From Spirochaeta sp. UBA5339 (GTDB lineage Bacteria > Spirochaetota > Spirochaetia > DSM-2461): a stretch of DNA of 64,000 nucleotides. Location of the stretch: the NCBI GenBank assembly GCA_002408085.1, contig DHQL01000009.1, positions 333,380 through 397,379 of the forward strand, in the 5' to 3' direction. Shown here one piece after another: positions 1-8,800 of the stretch. The first letter of the stretch is position 1. The number at the start of each line of letters is the position of its first letter. Under the pieces are notes generated by a model. It did not search any database and was not told where the DNA came from. It saw only the letters and a list, made by a program, of their open reading frames with translations. The position numbers were made by a program, and so were the translations under genes.

Positions 1-72
1 GACTTATCTTTTTTTGGGGCAACTCAAAAGTAAAGCTGATTGTCGATAAAAACTATAATTGCAAAGTCTTTA

Positions 73-1221
73 TTATTTCAGAAAATTGTGTAGAAACGTA
101 ACGTATTTATCCCAATCAAAAGAATTACTCACAAAATTTCTTGCGTTTTCAGAAAACCTGTTATATTTTTCACTATCATTTATCAGATTGATTATTTTTT
201 CTTTTATTTCTGTGGGTGCATCGGGATTAGATGGACTGATCAAGTATCCTGTAAAATCATCGCGAACAGCAGAAGGAACTCCTCCTGTGTTTCCTGCAAT
301 AACAGGTGTTCCGCAGTACTGAGCTTCCGCATAGACTATACCGAAGCCTTCCATCGCCATTTTATTGTGCTCAGTACGACTCATCATTACATAAAGGTCT
401 GAGGCAATAAAAAGTTCCGCCAGTTCTTGATCGCTTTCGATATAAGGGATGAACTTTACAGAATTGCTGATTTTATTTTCTTTAGCCAGATTCTTGAGCC
501 TTTCCTCTTCACTGCCTCGACCGACTATAATATGTAAGTAATTAAAATCAGACTCATCTAACAGTTTGTCTGCATTAAGAAGTATATCCACACCTTTACG
601 GGGAATCAGGTTGCATACTGTTAACAGCAGGCATGTGGTTTCGGGTATATTCAGGGATTTTCGTATTTCATCTTTTTTGCGGCAGCCTGAGAACTTTTCT
701 CTGTTTATACCATTATACAGGGTATGGATATTCTCTAATTTTGAGTTAGGAACAAAGTGTTCCAGATATAAAGCAGTAGCATTGCTGACGGGAAAGTACT
801 GATCTACTCGCTTAAGAACCTTTTTTTTGATAAGTCTTCTAAGCCAGTTGTCCCAACGTAGCATAATATCTCCCCCATGAGTTATAAGGAGAATGTTTTT
901 CCCTTTGAATATAGGGAGAAGCGGGAGGTACATAGGGTAGAGAAAGCTGAATACTATGTTATTGTAACTCTTGCTGATCTTTTTTATCTGCTTGTATATT
1001 TCAAAATGGTTTACAGGGTTCCACTTATAGTTGACGCGGTGTACTTTTACTCCGTCATATATATCTGTTTCAGGTTTTCTGCTTTCTGAAGATTTCAGGT
1101 TGATAACTTCTATTTTTACTCCGGAATCAGATATAGCTCTAACAAGTTCATGAGAGAAGGTATAATTGTTGCGTCTGTTGAGATCGGGATATGCCCCGGT
1201 AATAAATAGAACGTTTTTCAT
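73..1221 (-). CDS. GT4 family glycosyltransferase
   Basis: 382 residues, the usual length for a GT-B fold retaining glycosyltransferase. It probably adds one sugar of a surface polysaccharide at the inner face of the cytoplasmic membrane. The C-terminal half has the GT4 donor-site pattern (EGFGIVYAEAQYCGTPVIAG, with the two glutamates of the E-x7-E motif) and NLIPRKGVD, typical of the linker strand. ATG start is supported by GGAG just upstream. It is the last visible gene of a minus-strand glycan operon, 40 bases after another GT4 gene. Donor and acceptor cannot be told from sequence. Confidence 0.9.
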   Translation of the reverse strand: MKNVLFITGAYPDLNRRNNYTFSHELVRAISDSGVKIEVINLKSSESRKPETDIYDGVKVHRVNYKWNPVNHFEIYKQIKKISKSYNNIVFSFLYPMYLPLLPIFKGKNILLITHGGDIMLRWDNWLRRLIKKKVLKRVDQYFPVSNATALYLEHFVPNSKLENIHTLYNGINREKFSGCRKKDEIRKSLNIPETTCLLLTVCNLIPRKGVDILLNADKLLDESDFNYLHIIVGRGSEEERLKNLAKENKISNSVKFIPYIESDQELAELFIASDLYVMMSRTEHNKMAMEGFGIVYAEAQYCGTPVIAGNTGGVPSAVRDDFTGYLISPSNPDAPTEIKEKIINLINDSEKYNRFSENARNFVSNSFDWDKYVTFLHNFLK

Positions 1222-1261
1222 TATACTCTCCTATTGAACGTAAATTGAAATAAATTGTGAA

Positions 1262-2449
1262 TCAGTTATTGTATACTATTTTGAAGTAAATATCATTGAG
1301 TTTCTTAACTACTGTTGTTTCACTGAAGTTCTTAATGCAATAGTCACGAATTTTTGCTGAATCATATGCATTGAGGTTCTCAATAAGATCAATAATACCC
1401 GATGCAATGGAAGTAGCATTATTGTTTTCAACCAGCAGTCCACAGTCATTGTTGACAATTTTTCTGGGTCCCATATTTGCTGTCGCAACAACAGGTTTCC
1501 CCATGGCCAGAGCTTCAATCAGAACCACACCGAATGGTTCATCTCTGCTGGCAAGGGCAAAGAGTGATGAGCTTTCAATTAACTCAGGCAGATCATTCCT
1601 CTGGACTTCTCCGATCAGTTTGATTTTTCCTTGAATGCTGGAATTTGTTTTCTCAATATTTCGGATCTGATTTTTCAAGTTTTTCAGCTGGCATCCGCCC
1701 CCGGCAATTGTCAGTTCCGCTTCCGGATATCTTTTATGTACCTGTGTAAATGCCTGGATCAGCAAATCAAACCCTTTTCTGTAATTAAGATGACCAACAG
1801 AAAGGATTTTAATCCCATTACTTTTGGATTTCAATGATATAGTTTTCGGGGTGAACTGAGATACATTAACCATATTGGGTATAACCTCAACCTTCCTGCC
1901 CGTGAGATTTCTAATATACTCAGCTCCACCGTCTCCAACAGCAATTAAATAACTTGCTGTGTTACCAATCCTTTTTATTATTCTGTTCTGGTACCATTTG
2001 AGAGTGTTGCTGTCTATTTTTGAGTAGTGTTCCGTCATTACATAGGGGATTTTTTTATTATTACAGATATGGGATACACCAAGCCCGTGAGACACAAAAG
2101 AGTGAAGGTGGATTATGTCGATTTTTCCTTCCCTTTCTTCAATCAACTCAATTTGTTTTTTCAATCTAAGATAAATCAGCCACTCCTTGCCGTAGGGTAT
2201 CTTCAGCAGCAGATTATAGATTCTTGAACGGTACTCCTTTATGGCTGAATGACTGATATATGAACATGGTCTCCATTCTTTTTTTTGAAATAGATCATTA
2301 AAAATCTTCTTTACAGAACGGGTTTCAACAAAAGCTACGGTTACCTTATGTCCATCTTTTTGCAATGCAATACCCTGGTCTCTGAAAAAGATGCCGGATA
2401 GGTCATTCTCATTGTTAGGATACCAGGAGGGAACAATTACGATATGCAA
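1262..2449 (-). CDS. GT4 family glycosyltransferase (TTG start)
   Basis: 395 residues, GT-B fold. The N-terminus HIVIVPSWYPN is the common opening of GT4 enzymes whose first domain binds the acceptor; the C-terminal domain carries SVGHLNYRKGFDLLIQAF and the donor-site motif DEPFGVVLIEALAMGKPVVA with E-x7-E. The start is TTG, chosen because AGGAG lies 6-7 bases upstream and no in-frame ATG fits the domain edge. It lies 33 bases downstream of the Wzi-like gene and 40 bases before the next GT4, so all are probably co-transcribed for polysaccharide repeat-unit assembly. Sugar specificity unknown. Confidence 0.9.
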   Translation of the reverse strand: MHIVIVPSWYPNNENDLSGIFFRDQGIALQKDGHKVTVAFVETRSVKKIFNDLFQKKEWRPCSYISHSAIKEYRSRIYNLLLKIPYGKEWLIYLRLKKQIELIEEREGKIDIIHLHSFVSHGLGVSHICNNKKIPYVMTEHYSKIDSNTLKWYQNRIIKRIGNTASYLIAVGDGGAEYIRNLTGRKVEVIPNMVNVSQFTPKTISLKSKSNGIKILSVGHLNYRKGFDLLIQAFTQVHKRYPEAELTIAGGGCQLKNLKNQIRNIEKTNSSIQGKIKLIGEVQRNDLPELIESSSLFALASRDEPFGVVLIEALAMGKPVVATANMGPRKIVNNDCGLLVENNNATSIASGIIDLIENLNAYDSAKIRDYCIKNFSETTVVKKLNDIYFKIVYNN

Positions 2450-2482
2450 AATTTACTCCTAATGAATTGATTTTCATACTCT

Positions 2483-4087
2483 TTAATACCTATAGTTCAG
2501 TGTCAGATCTGTTCTGAATCCGTAGTAGTTGTTGTCTTTGATCAGGTTCACATTGAAATTCTGTACATAGGCCAGCTCTCCGCCGATGGAGAAGCCGTCA
2601 CCCAGAAAGTAGAATCCCCTGACACCGATATTCAGATCGACTGGAAGGTTGTTCTGAGTATATTTATCCCAGTTCCCAGGTGAATAAATTTCAGTATCAT
2701 CAAGGCTGTGCCGTGTAATAAAGCAACCAACAAGGCCGAAAGGGGCATAATAGTCTACTCCTAAGTGCTGATAGGCTCCTCCTGTCCCCATTCCTGCGCC
2801 GAGAGTTTGTCCTCCATGTGCATAACCCAGATTCGTTCTGGAGTGGCGGTAAAATCCGGCACCCCAGCCGAGGCCGTTTATATAGTAATCCTGGCTCCAT
2901 TTCACAGTGGCATGTTCGGCACGGATCATATAAAAGTTGCCTCTATGTTTCTTGTCTTCTATGATCTGTTTGACACCCAGAACATATCCGGCTGCATGAC
3001 CCGGATCAAGAAAGTACTGAATACCGTTGGAGTAGTCTTCTTTTGCATACTCTCCGTAGAATTCAAATCCCACCTCGGGGAACATCCAGCTGAATGTTAT
3101 TGAGGCTCTGGCGTCCTGGTTGCCCCAGGGAGTATCTTCATTGCTGCCATGGTTTTTGAAACCGGCAAGGCCGGGATCAATGGCTGCTACAAGCCAGTAC
3201 CAACCGGAATCGTCAAAAGCGAACTGTGCCGTCTTATGGAATCCCAGAGTCAGTCCGGGAAGAAAGTTGGGGGCCCAGGAAGCACTGACTCCTGTAAGAA
3301 AGTCCTGGTAGGTATCTGCCTCCCCGCGTTCGTAATATTCTGAACTCTTTAAAATAGCCCACCACATCTTGAACTCGACAAAACCAATCTTAGTTTCAGA
3401 CTTATCCATTCCAAGGTCGATATGTGGATAGCCCGCGGCATTGTTGCTCTGGATGATAGCATTGTCCACAGCGGGTCCGATCCAGAAGTTTTCGGTACCG
3501 GCACCTATACTCCAGTTTCCAAGGCGTCCACGGACCTGTGTCTGTCCCAGAGCGCTACTCCAGAATGCCTCATCTCCAAACCTTTGGGGAGTATCAATTC
3601 CAGGCTCAAAATAACCAAAGTCTGAACCGCTCCAGCCTGCTGCCTCTCTTAATTCAAAATCAAGGTTCTGTGAAAAGTTCAGTTCTGGGATAAATGAAGC
3701 TTCAAAGTGGGGGGAGAAGAATGATATCCCCGTAGTGAGCTGCATATTGTAGCCCTTGCCCTGCCAGAGGCTTCCGTCATTCATGCCCTGCGGGCTGTTA
3801 TGGTTATAGGACTGGTAGAGGGTTGTGTCTTCAAGGATCAGTTTGGAGTTGCCCTTCTCATATAGAGGGTTCTTTTCATTGAGCTTATTTTTCCATGGAT
3901 GTACCAGGGAGTCATCGATCTCCCAGCGGTTTGTACTGTAGGCCTTGTAGTTCATGTATGGCCTTTCTACATCGCCTTTGAGGCTGAGGGCATCATAGTA
4001 TTGGGAAAAGTATGAACCGAGCATTTCGTTGGCACCCAGGTTAATCAAAGCAATTGAAAAAAATATTAACGTAAGAACTCTTTTCAT
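2483..4087 (-). CDS. Wzi-like capsule/exopolysaccharide outer-membrane protein
   Basis: 534 residues from the ATG at 4087, which has GGAG 6-7 bases upstream; a GTG 12 bases earlier in frame is possible but less likely. Residues 1-19 form a Sec signal peptide ending near ANE. The rest is rich in aromatic residues and glycine with alternating beta-strand patterns, and ends in NYRY, like an outer-membrane barrel C-terminus. The segment GTENFWIGPAVDNAIIQSNN resembles the conserved region of the Wzi family (beta-barrel lectins that hold capsule at the cell surface; E. coli Wzi has about 476 residues). The position between wzx and two glycosyltransferase genes supports this. Exact role is inferred. 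Confidence 0.75.
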   Translation of the reverse strand: MKRVLTLIFFSIALINLGANEMLGSYFSQYYDALSLKGDVERPYMNYKAYSTNRWEIDDSLVHPWKNKLNEKNPLYEKGNSKLILEDTTLYQSYNHNSPQGMNDGSLWQGKGYNMQLTTGISFFSPHFEASFIPELNFSQNLDFELREAAGWSGSDFGYFEPGIDTPQRFGDEAFWSSALGQTQVRGRLGNWSIGAGTENFWIGPAVDNAIIQSNNAAGYPHIDLGMDKSETKIGFVEFKMWWAILKSSEYYERGEADTYQDFLTGVSASWAPNFLPGLTLGFHKTAQFAFDDSGWYWLVAAIDPGLAGFKNHGSNEDTPWGNQDARASITFSWMFPEVGFEFYGEYAKEDYSNGIQYFLDPGHAAGYVLGVKQIIEDKKHRGNFYMIRAEHATVKWSQDYYINGLGWGAGFYRHSRTNLGYAHGGQTLGAGMGTGGAYQHLGVDYYAPFGLVGCFITRHSLDDTEIYSPGNWDKYTQNNLPVDLNIGVRGFYFLGDGFSIGGELAYVQNFNVNLIKDNNYYGFRTDLTLNYRY

Positions 4088-4109
4088 TTTCGTCTCCACT
4101 GATACTAAA

Positions 4110-5522
4110 TCATATTTTTTTAATGATGAAATTAATATACTTGTCTTTTGAAATTATCAGGGCTGCCAGATAGATAAGCACACTGATTACAATACTGACT
4201 GTCAGTATCAAAAGACTGTAATGGTCTTTGTAAGAATGATTTCTTATAAGATATACAGGAATGATTGTCAATGAAAGCATAATGTATTTAATGTGATGAG
4301 CTTTGAACAGAGTTACTTTAAACTCCTTTTTTGCATAAATAATTGCAAAAAGTAGAGTTGAAGATTCAGCAATAAGAGTTGTAACTGCAGCTCCTGTATG
4401 CTTGTATTTCGGGATCAGAATCAAATTCAAAATAATGTTAATCATCATTGACATAATGTTCATAAAAATCATGATCCTGTCTCTTTTATGAGGGAGCATA
4501 ATCTGCCGTCTGACAACATTAATCATTGCAATGACAGGGATTGTAAAGGATAGGATACATAACACGAGGGCTGTCTGCAGCATTTCGGGGTCAAAGAGTG
4601 CCAGTAGAATATCGTTTCTGTAAAGGATTATCCCAACTATAGCCGGGGGGAATATCATAAAGATAAAATCCATATTCATATTGATTATGGAAATTTGCTT
4701 TTTCTCAGAGTCCAGATTCTGAGAAATATTGGGGGAGAGAACATCGCTCATGGCGATGAAAATCTGTTGAAGAATTCTGGTTAAGCGAAAACTGACTGCA
4801 TAGTATCCAACATAAATTGGATTTAACAGGCTTCCCAAAAGTGCTTTATCTATGTTTCCATTGATAACACCCACAATTGAGAGGCTGAAAAGTGTGATAC
4901 AGGGTTTTAGGTGCTTTTTTATGCTTATGTATTTAAAACTGATTTTAGGGATAAGAAGTATAAAGCTGACAAAGTTGTTAAGAACGCTTGTAAGGGAAAT
5001 AATAAGAGCATAGAGGATATAGTCCGACGGGCTCTTGATCAGCAGGAAGATAGCAGCCACATTCAGAACTTTTACTATCATTGTTCTCACAGCAATATAT
5101 TTAAACTGCAGTGTCCCTATATAATACCACTCTGTATTAAGATAGCTGCCAAGTATAAGAAATGAGAATACAGTATAAATCCCTTTATATTCTTCCCGGG
5201 AGAAAAAAACTATATAGATAAAAAATAAAACCAGGGCGGCTGTTGTCGAAAGGAACTGTATTATCCAAAGTTCCGAAGCTGTTTTATATCTTTCTTCACT
5301 GCTTTTCTGGGATGCAATAGTTCTTGACGCATGTTCCTTGATTCCCAGTCCGGCAATCAGGGTGAAAAAGGCGACTATTGAATTGGCATATGAGAATATT
5401 CCGTATCCGTCGCTGCCAATTCTGGCAATAACATAGGGGAGGGTGACTACTGGAATGGCAATATTGAGCAGTACTCTTGCCAGGTTAAAGAGGTAATCGG
5501 TGAAAATTTTCTTTCTGTTCAA
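4110..5522 (-). CDS. wzx: Wzx-type oligosaccharide flippase (MATE/MOP superfamily)
   Basis: 470 residues with about 12-14 hydrophobic segments through the whole length, opening with the typical MOP N-terminus (NLARVLLNIAIPVVTLPYVI, then GSDGYGIFSYANSIVAFF). Proteins of this family turn undecaprenyl-diphosphate-linked repeat units from the cytoplasmic to the periplasmic face. The start is a TTG with only a weak ribosome site, so it is less certain than others. The gene precedes the Wzi-like gene by 22 bases; 146 bases separate it from the upstream aminotransferase gene, and this gap holds an operator-like dyad (5576-5592). No Wzy polymerase is visible in the window. Confidence 0.88.
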   Translation of the reverse strand: MNRKKIFTDYLFNLARVLLNIAIPVVTLPYVIARIGSDGYGIFSYANSIVAFFTLIAGLGIKEHASRTIASQKSSEERYKTASELWIIQFLSTTAALVLFFIYIVFFSREEYKGIYTVFSFLILGSYLNTEWYYIGTLQFKYIAVRTMIVKVLNVAAIFLLIKSPSDYILYALIISLTSVLNNFVSFILLIPKISFKYISIKKHLKPCITLFSLSIVGVINGNIDKALLGSLLNPIYVGYYAVSFRLTRILQQIFIAMSDVLSPNISQNLDSEKKQISIINMNMDFIFMIFPPAIVGIILYRNDILLALFDPEMLQTALVLCILSFTIPVIAMINVVRRQIMLPHKRDRIMIFMNIMSMMINIILNLILIPKYKHTGAAVTTLIAESSTLLFAIIYAKKEFKVTLFKAHHIKYIMLSLTIIPVYLIRNHSYKDHYSLLILTVSIVISVLIYLAALIISKDKYINFIIKKI

Positions 5523-5575
5523 CTTTATATCCGGTTATTGGCTAATCATTTTAAATAATCAATTTGTTGAACTAT

Positions 5576-5592
5576 AACACAATTCAAGTGTT
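5576..5592. promoter_or_regulatory. operator-like dyad upstream of wzx
   Basis: AACAC-AATTCAA-GTGTT is a perfect 5-bp inverted repeat with a 7-base centre, about 54 bases before the wzx start. A near copy (AACACAATTGAAGTATTGA) lies at 8664-8682 over the -35 box of the operon's first promoter. Two copies in one operon suggest a shared DNA-binding protein; the protein is unknown. Confidence 0.4.
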
Positions 5593-5668
5593 GAATACAG
5601 TGATGATCATCCGAATGAGGTATTCCAATTGTGATACCCCAGACGGACTTGATTGTAGGGTTATCTGT

Positions 5669-6793
5669 TTATCTTTTAAAGAAATCTATGATTGCATCAA
5701 TCACATAATCCTGCTGTTCCGTATTCATCCCTCCCCACATGGGAAGGCTTAAGCAGTTGCCTGCGTTGAACTCAGCAGTCTTGAATGCTCCCTCTTTTAA
5801 TCCCATATAAGAGTATGCTCCCTGGAGGTGGAGAGGAATGGGGTAGTGTATGCCTGAAGAAATCGAGTGATCGCTTAAATGCTGTTTCAATTCATCACGA
5901 TTTTCACAGTGAATTACGTATAAGTGATATACAGAATCACTGTTTTCATTCTCAACGGGTAACAACAGAGAATCAATTCTACTCAGTTTTTCAGTATAAC
6001 GTTTGGCTAGATTTATACGGTTTTTAGTTTCTTTGTTCAGCATCCTGAGTTTTACTCTAAGGATTGCTGCCTGCAGAGCATCCAGGCGGAGATTGGAACC
6101 CTGGAAATCATGCTCATATTTCTGCCCCGGCATTCTGCCATGGTTTGCAAAGGCTCTTGCCTTCACGGCATACTCTTCAATATTTGTTACCAGGGCACCC
6201 GCATCACCAAAGGCCCCCAGGTTTTTGCCGGGATAGAAGGAAAATGTTGCAATATCACCCCATAAACCAGGACCTCTTCCGTTGATTTTCGCTCCATGAG
6301 CCTGAGCTGAGTCTTCGATTATTTTGATATCATACTTGTCAGCCAGTTTTCTGATAGCCGGCATATCAGCCATTTGACCATACAGATGTACAGGGATGAC
6401 TGCTTTAATCTTTTTTTCTGTATCCTTTTCAAGTATCTTTTCAATTTCTAGCGGGTCAATTGTCCAGTGGTTCTTTATTACATCAACGAATTCAACTGAG
6501 GCTCCGACGAAGGTTACTGATTCAGAGGTTGCAATAAAAGTGTTTGCAGGTACAAGAACTGTATCCCCAGGTCCTATCTCAAGAGCCTTCAGAGCGAGAA
6601 CTAATGCATCTGTTCCATTTGAACACCCTACGCAAAAATCGGTATTACAGAATGCAGCAAATTCAGATTCAAAGCTATCAATCTCAGAACCGCCGATAAA
6701 ATTGGTATTATCAATAATCCGTTTAATTGTTTCATTAATTTCATCTCTGATGGGACTAATCGAATCAGACAAGTTCATAAAAGGAACTTTCAT
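5669..6793 (-). CDS. DegT/DnrJ/EryC1 sugar aminotransferase (WlbE/WbpE-like)
   Basis: 374 residues, full length for PLP-dependent nucleotide-sugar aminotransferases. Seen: GCSNGTDALVLALKAL (cofactor phosphate region), EDSAQAHGA, and SFYPGKNLGAFGDAG, whose lysine should form the Schiff base with PLP. It would transfer an amino group from glutamate to a 3- or 4-keto sugar on a nucleotide carrier. Its ATG overlaps the stop of the N-acetyltransferase gene by one base (TAATG), so the two are translationally coupled. With the oxidoreductase upstream the set matches WlbA/WlbB/WlbE, which makes UDP-2,3-diacetamido-uronic acids; FdtB-type chemistry on dTDP-sugars is the main alternative. Confidence 0.88.
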   Translation of the reverse strand: MKVPFMNLSDSISPIRDEINETIKRIIDNTNFIGGSEIDSFESEFAAFCNTDFCVGCSNGTDALVLALKALEIGPGDTVLVPANTFIATSESVTFVGASVEFVDVIKNHWTIDPLEIEKILEKDTEKKIKAVIPVHLYGQMADMPAIRKLADKYDIKIIEDSAQAHGAKINGRGPGLWGDIATFSFYPGKNLGAFGDAGALVTNIEEYAVKARAFANHGRMPGQKYEHDFQGSNLRLDALQAAILRVKLRMLNKETKNRINLAKRYTEKLSRIDSLLLPVENENSDSVYHLYVIHCENRDELKQHLSDHSISSGIHYPIPLHLQGAYSYMGLKEGAFKTAEFNAGNCLSLPMWGGMNTEQQDYVIDAIIDFFKR

Positions 6794-7407
6794 TAATTAT
6801 ACTCCTCGATAGAATCAATCGTAGAAATCGAAACACCGGGATTGCCGACAACTACAGATTTTGAATTAACATTTTTGGTTATAACACTGCCAGAACCAAT
6901 CAAGGAATTTTCTCCTATGGTTATCCCGGGAAGGATTGTGCAGTTAGCTCCAATCTTGGCATTGCTCTTAACTTTAGCGCCTTCTAGAGTCTGCTTTACA
7001 TTTTTGCCTTTAGGATACCTGGCATTTGTAAAGACAACATTGGGCCCGACCCAGGCACTTTCTTCCAGGATTGTAAATTCAGGGACAAACACCTGTGAGT
7101 GGATTCTGACACCGTCTTCAATCGAAATGTGATGCTCAATGCATGATTGGGTGCCAATACTGACATTATTTCCAATAGTGTTGTCTTCCCGGATAACAAC
7201 ATGGTGGCCGGTCATGAAATTTTCCCCGATAATATTGCCGCTATAGATTACACAGTGACTTCTGATAACGGCTCCGTCACCAATTACAGTTCTGTCAGAG
7301 TCCTTGCCTTTTGAAGATTCTCCAATAATGCAGTAAGGGCCTATTTTAATATTGCTTCCCAACTCTACATTGGGATAGATAATCGCAGTGGGATGTATAT
7401 CAGTCAT
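6793..7407 (-). CDS. left-handed beta-helix sugar N-acetyltransferase (WlbB/WbpD-like)
   Basis: 204 residues from the ATG at 7407. A longer frame to 7491 exists, but the ATG at 7407 opens at MTDIHPTAIIYPNVELG, where hexapeptide repeats start, and overlaps the stop of the upstream gene in the coupling pattern ATGACTGA. Repeated [LIV]-G-x4 units run through the protein (GSNIKIG, IGNNVSIG, IGANCTILPGITIGENSLIGSG), giving a beta-helix that works as a trimer. VVFTNARYPKGKN resembles the segment of WlbB/WbpD that follows the catalytic region. Expected role: acetyl-CoA dependent acetylation of the amino group placed by the neighbouring aminotransferase. Confidence 0.85.
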   Translation of the reverse strand: MTDIHPTAIIYPNVELGSNIKIGPYCIIGESSKGKDSDRTVIGDGAVIRSHCVIYSGNIIGENFMTGHHVVIREDNTIGNNVSIGTQSCIEHHISIEDGVRIHSQVFVPEFTILEESAWVGPNVVFTNARYPKGKNVKQTLEGAKVKSNAKIGANCTILPGITIGENSLIGSGSVITKNVNSKSVVVGNPGVSISTIDSIEEYN

Positions 7408-8473
7408 GCTGCTTTCTGCCAAGCCTGCTTCTTCTGGGTTGGAAATGAAGGAACACTTCTTTCCCGGTTTCCGCAGATTCGTAAATTGCATTAATCAATT
7501 CGATAGACTTTCTGCCTTCCAGTCCGTCAACTAACGCCTTTTTGTTGTTTTCGATGCAGTCTATAACATGCTCAAGATACCTCTGATGACCAAAACCGTA
7601 TACATTAGGAGGCATTTCAGCATATTCTTTTAGTACTTCGGAATTCTCTTCATCACTGCAGTCGGCAAAGTTCCATGTTTCCATTTTATTAACAGCGAAA
7701 CCACCGATAACAACACTGCCTTTCTCACCTAATACGGATATTGAGCCTTCCAGATCTTTTGGTCTTGTTGCAGTCGTTGCTTCTACTATACCGAGGGCTT
7801 CATTCTTGAATTTAATAATTGCCACTCCCGTATCTTCAACTTCCGTATCTGTTAGAAATGTATTTGTTTTCGCCATAACAGAAACTGGCTCTCCCAGCAT
7901 CCATTCCAGCAGGTCTATGTGGTGAGACGCCTGGTTAGTCAATGCACCGCCGTCAAGCTCCCATGTCCCTCTCCATGGATCCTGGTCATAATACTCCTGA
8001 GGACGGCACCAGCGTACACGAACAGAGCCCAAGACAAGTTTACCGAAACGATTTTGTTCAACAGCCTCCCTCAGCTTCATAACAGGAAGGTTGTATCTGT
8101 TTTGCTTAACAACAAAAAGTCTAACACCATTTTCATCGCAGCATTTGATCATTTCATCGGCTTCATTCAGAAGTAGAGCCATGGGTTTTTCAACAACAAT
8201 ATGTTTTTTATACTTACTTACAATATCGATTGTATGCTTGGAATGCAGACCGCTTGGAGTCAAAATATTGACGACATCAATGTTTTCACTTTTCAGCATA
8301 TCATCATAGCTTGTGTAAAAAGGTACATTACCTGCATATGAGGACTGTTTTTCTGCTTTTTTTGAATCTAGGTCACATACTGATACCAGCTCGGCATCCT
8401 TTATTGATGAAATTGCATCAATATGCTTCTTTGAGATCCTTCCACATCCGACGATGCCAAATCTTATACTCAT
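7400..8473 (-). CDS. Gfo/Idh/MocA oxidoreductase (WlbA-like)
   Basis: 357 residues from the ATG at 8473, which has AGGAG 7 bases upstream; the frame is open further upstream but without a ribosome site. The N-terminal Rossmann fold opens with RFGIVGCGRISKKH (G-x-G-x2-S/A dinucleotide motif), followed by VVEKPMALLLNEADEM (the EKP motif with the conserved lysine) and a C-terminal alpha/beta substrate domain with DGGALTNQASHHIDLLEWM. WlbA-type enzymes oxidise C3 of UDP-GlcNAc-uronate using NAD. It is the first gene of the operon, 186 bases downstream of a good promoter. The uronate-forming dehydrogenase is not in the window, so the exact sugar is uncertain. Confidence 0.86.
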   Translation of the reverse strand: MSIRFGIVGCGRISKKHIDAISSIKDAELVSVCDLDSKKAEKQSSYAGNVPFYTSYDDMLKSENIDVVNILTPSGLHSKHTIDIVSKYKKHIVVEKPMALLLNEADEMIKCCDENGVRLFVVKQNRYNLPVMKLREAVEQNRFGKLVLGSVRVRWCRPQEYYDQDPWRGTWELDGGALTNQASHHIDLLEWMLGEPVSVMAKTNTFLTDTEVEDTGVAIIKFKNEALGIVEATTATRPKDLEGSISVLGEKGSVVIGGFAVNKMETWNFADCSDEENSEVLKEYAEMPPNVYGFGHQRYLEHVIDCIENNKKALVDGLEGRKSIELINAIYESAETGKEVFLHFQPRRSRLGRKQHD

Positions 8474-8637
8474 TCTATGCTCCTGTTTGCTATGAATTAT
8501 ACTAATTGCTAGTTGATATTCTTTCAACTATCCCCGTGGTCGCTTATAGAGCCTAATAAGTTATACATCTTTCTAAAGGCTTTGTAATGATTGAGTCCCG
8601 AAGGGTTTGTCCTTTTTATATAGATCATTTTTCAGTT

Positions 8638-8665
8638 ATGATAATCCATTATTATAATGTGTCAA
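8638..8665 (-). promoter_or_regulatory. sigma-70-type promoter of the minus-strand glycan operon
   Basis: On the minus strand TTGACA (8660-8665) is followed after 16 bases by TATCAT (8638-8643), a perfect -35 and a 5/6 -10. Transcription would start near 8631, leaving a leader of about 158 bases before the oxidoreductase ATG. The operator-like dyad 8664-8682 touches the -35 box, suggesting control by a bound protein. Confidence 0.6.
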
Positions 8666-8682
8666 CACAATTGAAGTATTGA
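8664..8682. promoter_or_regulatory. operator-like dyad at -35 of the glycan operon promoter
   Basis: AACACAATTGAAGTATTGA matches the site before wzx (5576-5594) at 17 of 19 positions. With the preceding C it forms CAACAC-AATTGAA-GTATTG, an inverted repeat with one mismatch. It abuts the -35 hexamer of the minus-strand promoter. Confidence 0.4.
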
Positions 8683-8800
8683 CCCCAGAAATAGTCATGG
8701 GGAGATTTATCTTTGTAGATTAATCTGAACATCTACATTATAATCTTGAGAAATAAAAAATGGATGATTATCAGGATAGAACTGATCTTCAAAAGGAAGA

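Larger units (their letters stand above)
8474..8800. promoter_or_regulatory. 327-bp divergent intergenic region of the glycan locus
   Basis: It holds the minus-strand promoter (8638-8665) and its dyad, plus a plus-strand perfect TATAAT at 8739-8744 ahead of the GT2 gene. TGTAGAT (8714-8720) and ATCTACA (8731-8737) form a perfect 7-bp inverted repeat that ends just before this TATAAT. No good -35 box lies 16-18 bases upstream of it, so the GT2 promoter may need an activator bound at the repeat. The remainder is AT-rich with no ORF that looks real. Confidence 0.45.

Noticed and set aside
1..72. Start or end of a gene at the left edge
   Set aside because: Only AT-rich DNA between the window edge and the GT4 stop; no frame with coding character can be supported.
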